From JACKII01 sp965222315 (lineage in GTDB: Bacteria; Pseudomonadota; Alphaproteobacteria; Bin95): a stretch of 64,000 nt of DNA. The stretch spans positions 2,542,001 through 2,606,000 of the forward strand of contig OZ244951.1 of the NCBI GenBank assembly GCA_965222315.1. Reading direction: 5' to 3'. The notes under the pieces are model-generated. The model saw only the letters and a program-made list of their open reading frames with translations, was not told the DNA's origin and did no database searches. Shown here one piece after another: positions 62,998-64,000 of the stretch (the first letter of the stretch is position 1; every line of letters begins with the position of its first letter). Position numbers and translations under genes: made by a program.

Positions 62998-64000
62998 CCG
63001 AAGCCATATGGATGGGCGTGATCGGCATCGGCGGCCTGATCTTTTTCGCCGCGCTCGGCGTGCCCATCGCCTTCTGCATTACGCTGGTCGGTGCGGTCGG
63101 CATGGCATTGGTGACGGACGTGGAGTTCGTGCTGGTCACGTTCCAGACCCTCCCCTACGCCACCGCCAGCGAGTATGCCTTCGCCGTTATCCCCATGTTC
63201 GTGCTGATGGGTGCGCTGGCCTCATCTGCCGGTATCATTTCCGAACTGTACGTCGCGGTGAACCGCTGGCTGGAGGGCGTGCGCGGCGGCCTCTACATCG
63301 CGACCGCCGTCGCCAGCGCCGGCTTTGCCGCCATCAGCGGCTCGACCGTGGTCAACGCCGCCATGTTCACCCGGATCGCTCTGCCGGAGATGCTGGCGCT
63401 CGGCTACAACCGGGGCATTTCGGCCGGCTGCATCGCCGCCGCCGGGACGTTTGCGGCGCTGATCCCGCCAAGCCTGACCTTCGTCATTTTCGGCATCCTG
63501 ACGGGCGAGAGCATCGGCGAGCTGTTCATCGCCGGCATTGTGCCCGGCCTGTTGACCGCGGCATTCTACGTCGTCTGCATCCCTATCATGCTGCGGGTGA
63601 AGCCCGAATGGGCGCCGCGGGTGGAGATACACTCGACGCTCAAGGAAAAGCTGCGCGGCATGACTGGCATTTGGCCGATGCTGCTGCTGGTCTTCATCGT
63701 GCTCGGCGGTATCTATACCGGCATCACGCCGCCGACCGCCGCGGGCGCACTGGGCGCCATCGGTGCACTGCTGATCGCGCTTGGACGCCGCAAGATCGGG
63801 GCTGCCCAGATCTGGGAGAGCGTGCGCCAGACCGCCGAACTGACCAGCGTGCTGTTCATCATCATTATCGGCGGCCTGCTGTTCTCGCGCTTCCTGGTGG
63901 TCAGCGGCTTCGTTGCCGACCTGACCATTCTGGTAACCGACACCGGCATGACACCCGAAATGTTCATCCTGGCAATGGTGGTCATGTACCTGATCATGGG
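62994..64000 (+). CDS. dctM: TRAP transporter large permease (DctM family), 3' end outside window
   Basis: 335 codons are present; the frame is open to the window edge. It starts MTEAIWMGVIGIGGLIFFA and shows FAVIPMFVLMGALASSAGI, GFAAISGSTVVNAAMFTRIA, GTFAALIPPSLTFVIFGIL and GIYTGITPPTAAGALGAIGA, all typical of DctM. The expected full length is about 430-440 residues, so about 100 are missing. It is coupled by ATGA to the frameshifted dctQ. It is similar in plan to, but distinct in sequence from, the permease at 52.9-54.2 kb. Confidence 0.93.
   Translation, partial: MTEAIWMGVIGIGGLIFFAALGVPIAFCITLVGAVGMALVTDVEFVLVTFQTLPYATASEYAFAVIPMFVLMGALASSAGIISELYVAVNRWLEGVRGGLYIATAVASAGFAAISGSTVVNAAMFTRIALPEMLALGYNRGISAGCIAAAGTFAALIPPSLTFVIFGILTGESIGELFIAGIVPGLLTAAFYVVCIPIMLRVKPEWAPRVEIHSTLKEKLRGMTGIWPMLLLVFIVLGGIYTGITPPTAAGALGAIGALLIALGRRKIGAAQIWESVRQTAELTSVLFIIIIGGLLFSRFLVVSGFVADLTILVTDTGMTPEMFILAMVVMYLIM

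Overview
The window is high-GC DNA from an alphaproteobacterium, probably of Rhodospirillales type. The evidence is the gene order hisG-hisD-UPF0262-LMW phosphatase-maf-RNase E/G-yacG, the envelope/replication run transglycosylase-rlpA-dacC-tmk-holB, dense 4-bp ATGA/GTGA overlaps, short-form HisG, TRAP transporters, and small intergenic palindromes of a kind common in that class. The species cannot be named from the sequence alone.

1-30.4 kb is mostly orderly chromosome. It holds the end of a HlyD-type secretion adaptor, then a + strand run for cell-wall enzymes (YdcF-like, MltB-like, RlpA, DD-carboxypeptidase) and nucleotide/replication functions (Tmk, HolB). Next comes the hisG/hisD cluster with housekeeping genes (infA, usual in this neighbourhood, is absent). 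A catabolic set follows (enoyl-CoA hydratases, sulfurtransferase, VOC protein, alpha/beta hydrolase, TauD-like dioxygenase, amidase, CoA-transferase). A complete pyruvate dehydrogenase operon (homodimeric E1, E2, E3 with its own lipoyl domain) lies divergent from an Lrp/AsnC regulator. A Tat-exported PhoX phosphatase with a Pho-box-like upstream repeat and a CaCA antiporter follow.

At 30.44 kb a tRNA-Ser(GCU) marks the start of a roughly 30-kb accessory region. It opens with a broken serine recombinase fused to a phage terminase scrap and a frameshifted RTX-like fragment. It then holds nested IS6, IS3, IS5 and IS1380 elements, mostly relics. Two cargo blocks sit among them: an RND efflux operon (34.4-38.7 kb) bracketed by IS6-family copies, and a giant gene (42.5-51.3 kb) for a roughly 2,930-residue glycine-rich repeat protein. 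That protein has some 27 exact and about ten degenerate AQSIGGGGG-type modules and a C-terminus that looks like an exosortase (PEP-CTERM-type) sorting signal rather than an autotransporter barrel. It is the most unusual object in the window.

From 52.9 kb there is a TRAP transporter operon, then a 2-oxoglutarate/Fe(II)-type oxygenase translationally coupled to a frameshifted MmgE/PrpD gene. An intact IS1380 element with a 4-bp target duplication, sitting inside an IS6 relic, follows. The window ends in a second TRAP operon, whose small permease gene is frameshifted and whose large permease gene runs off the right edge. Single-base frameshifts recur in several genes (recombinase, RTX, MmgE, DctQ, transposases), so real decay and sequencing error both need to be considered.
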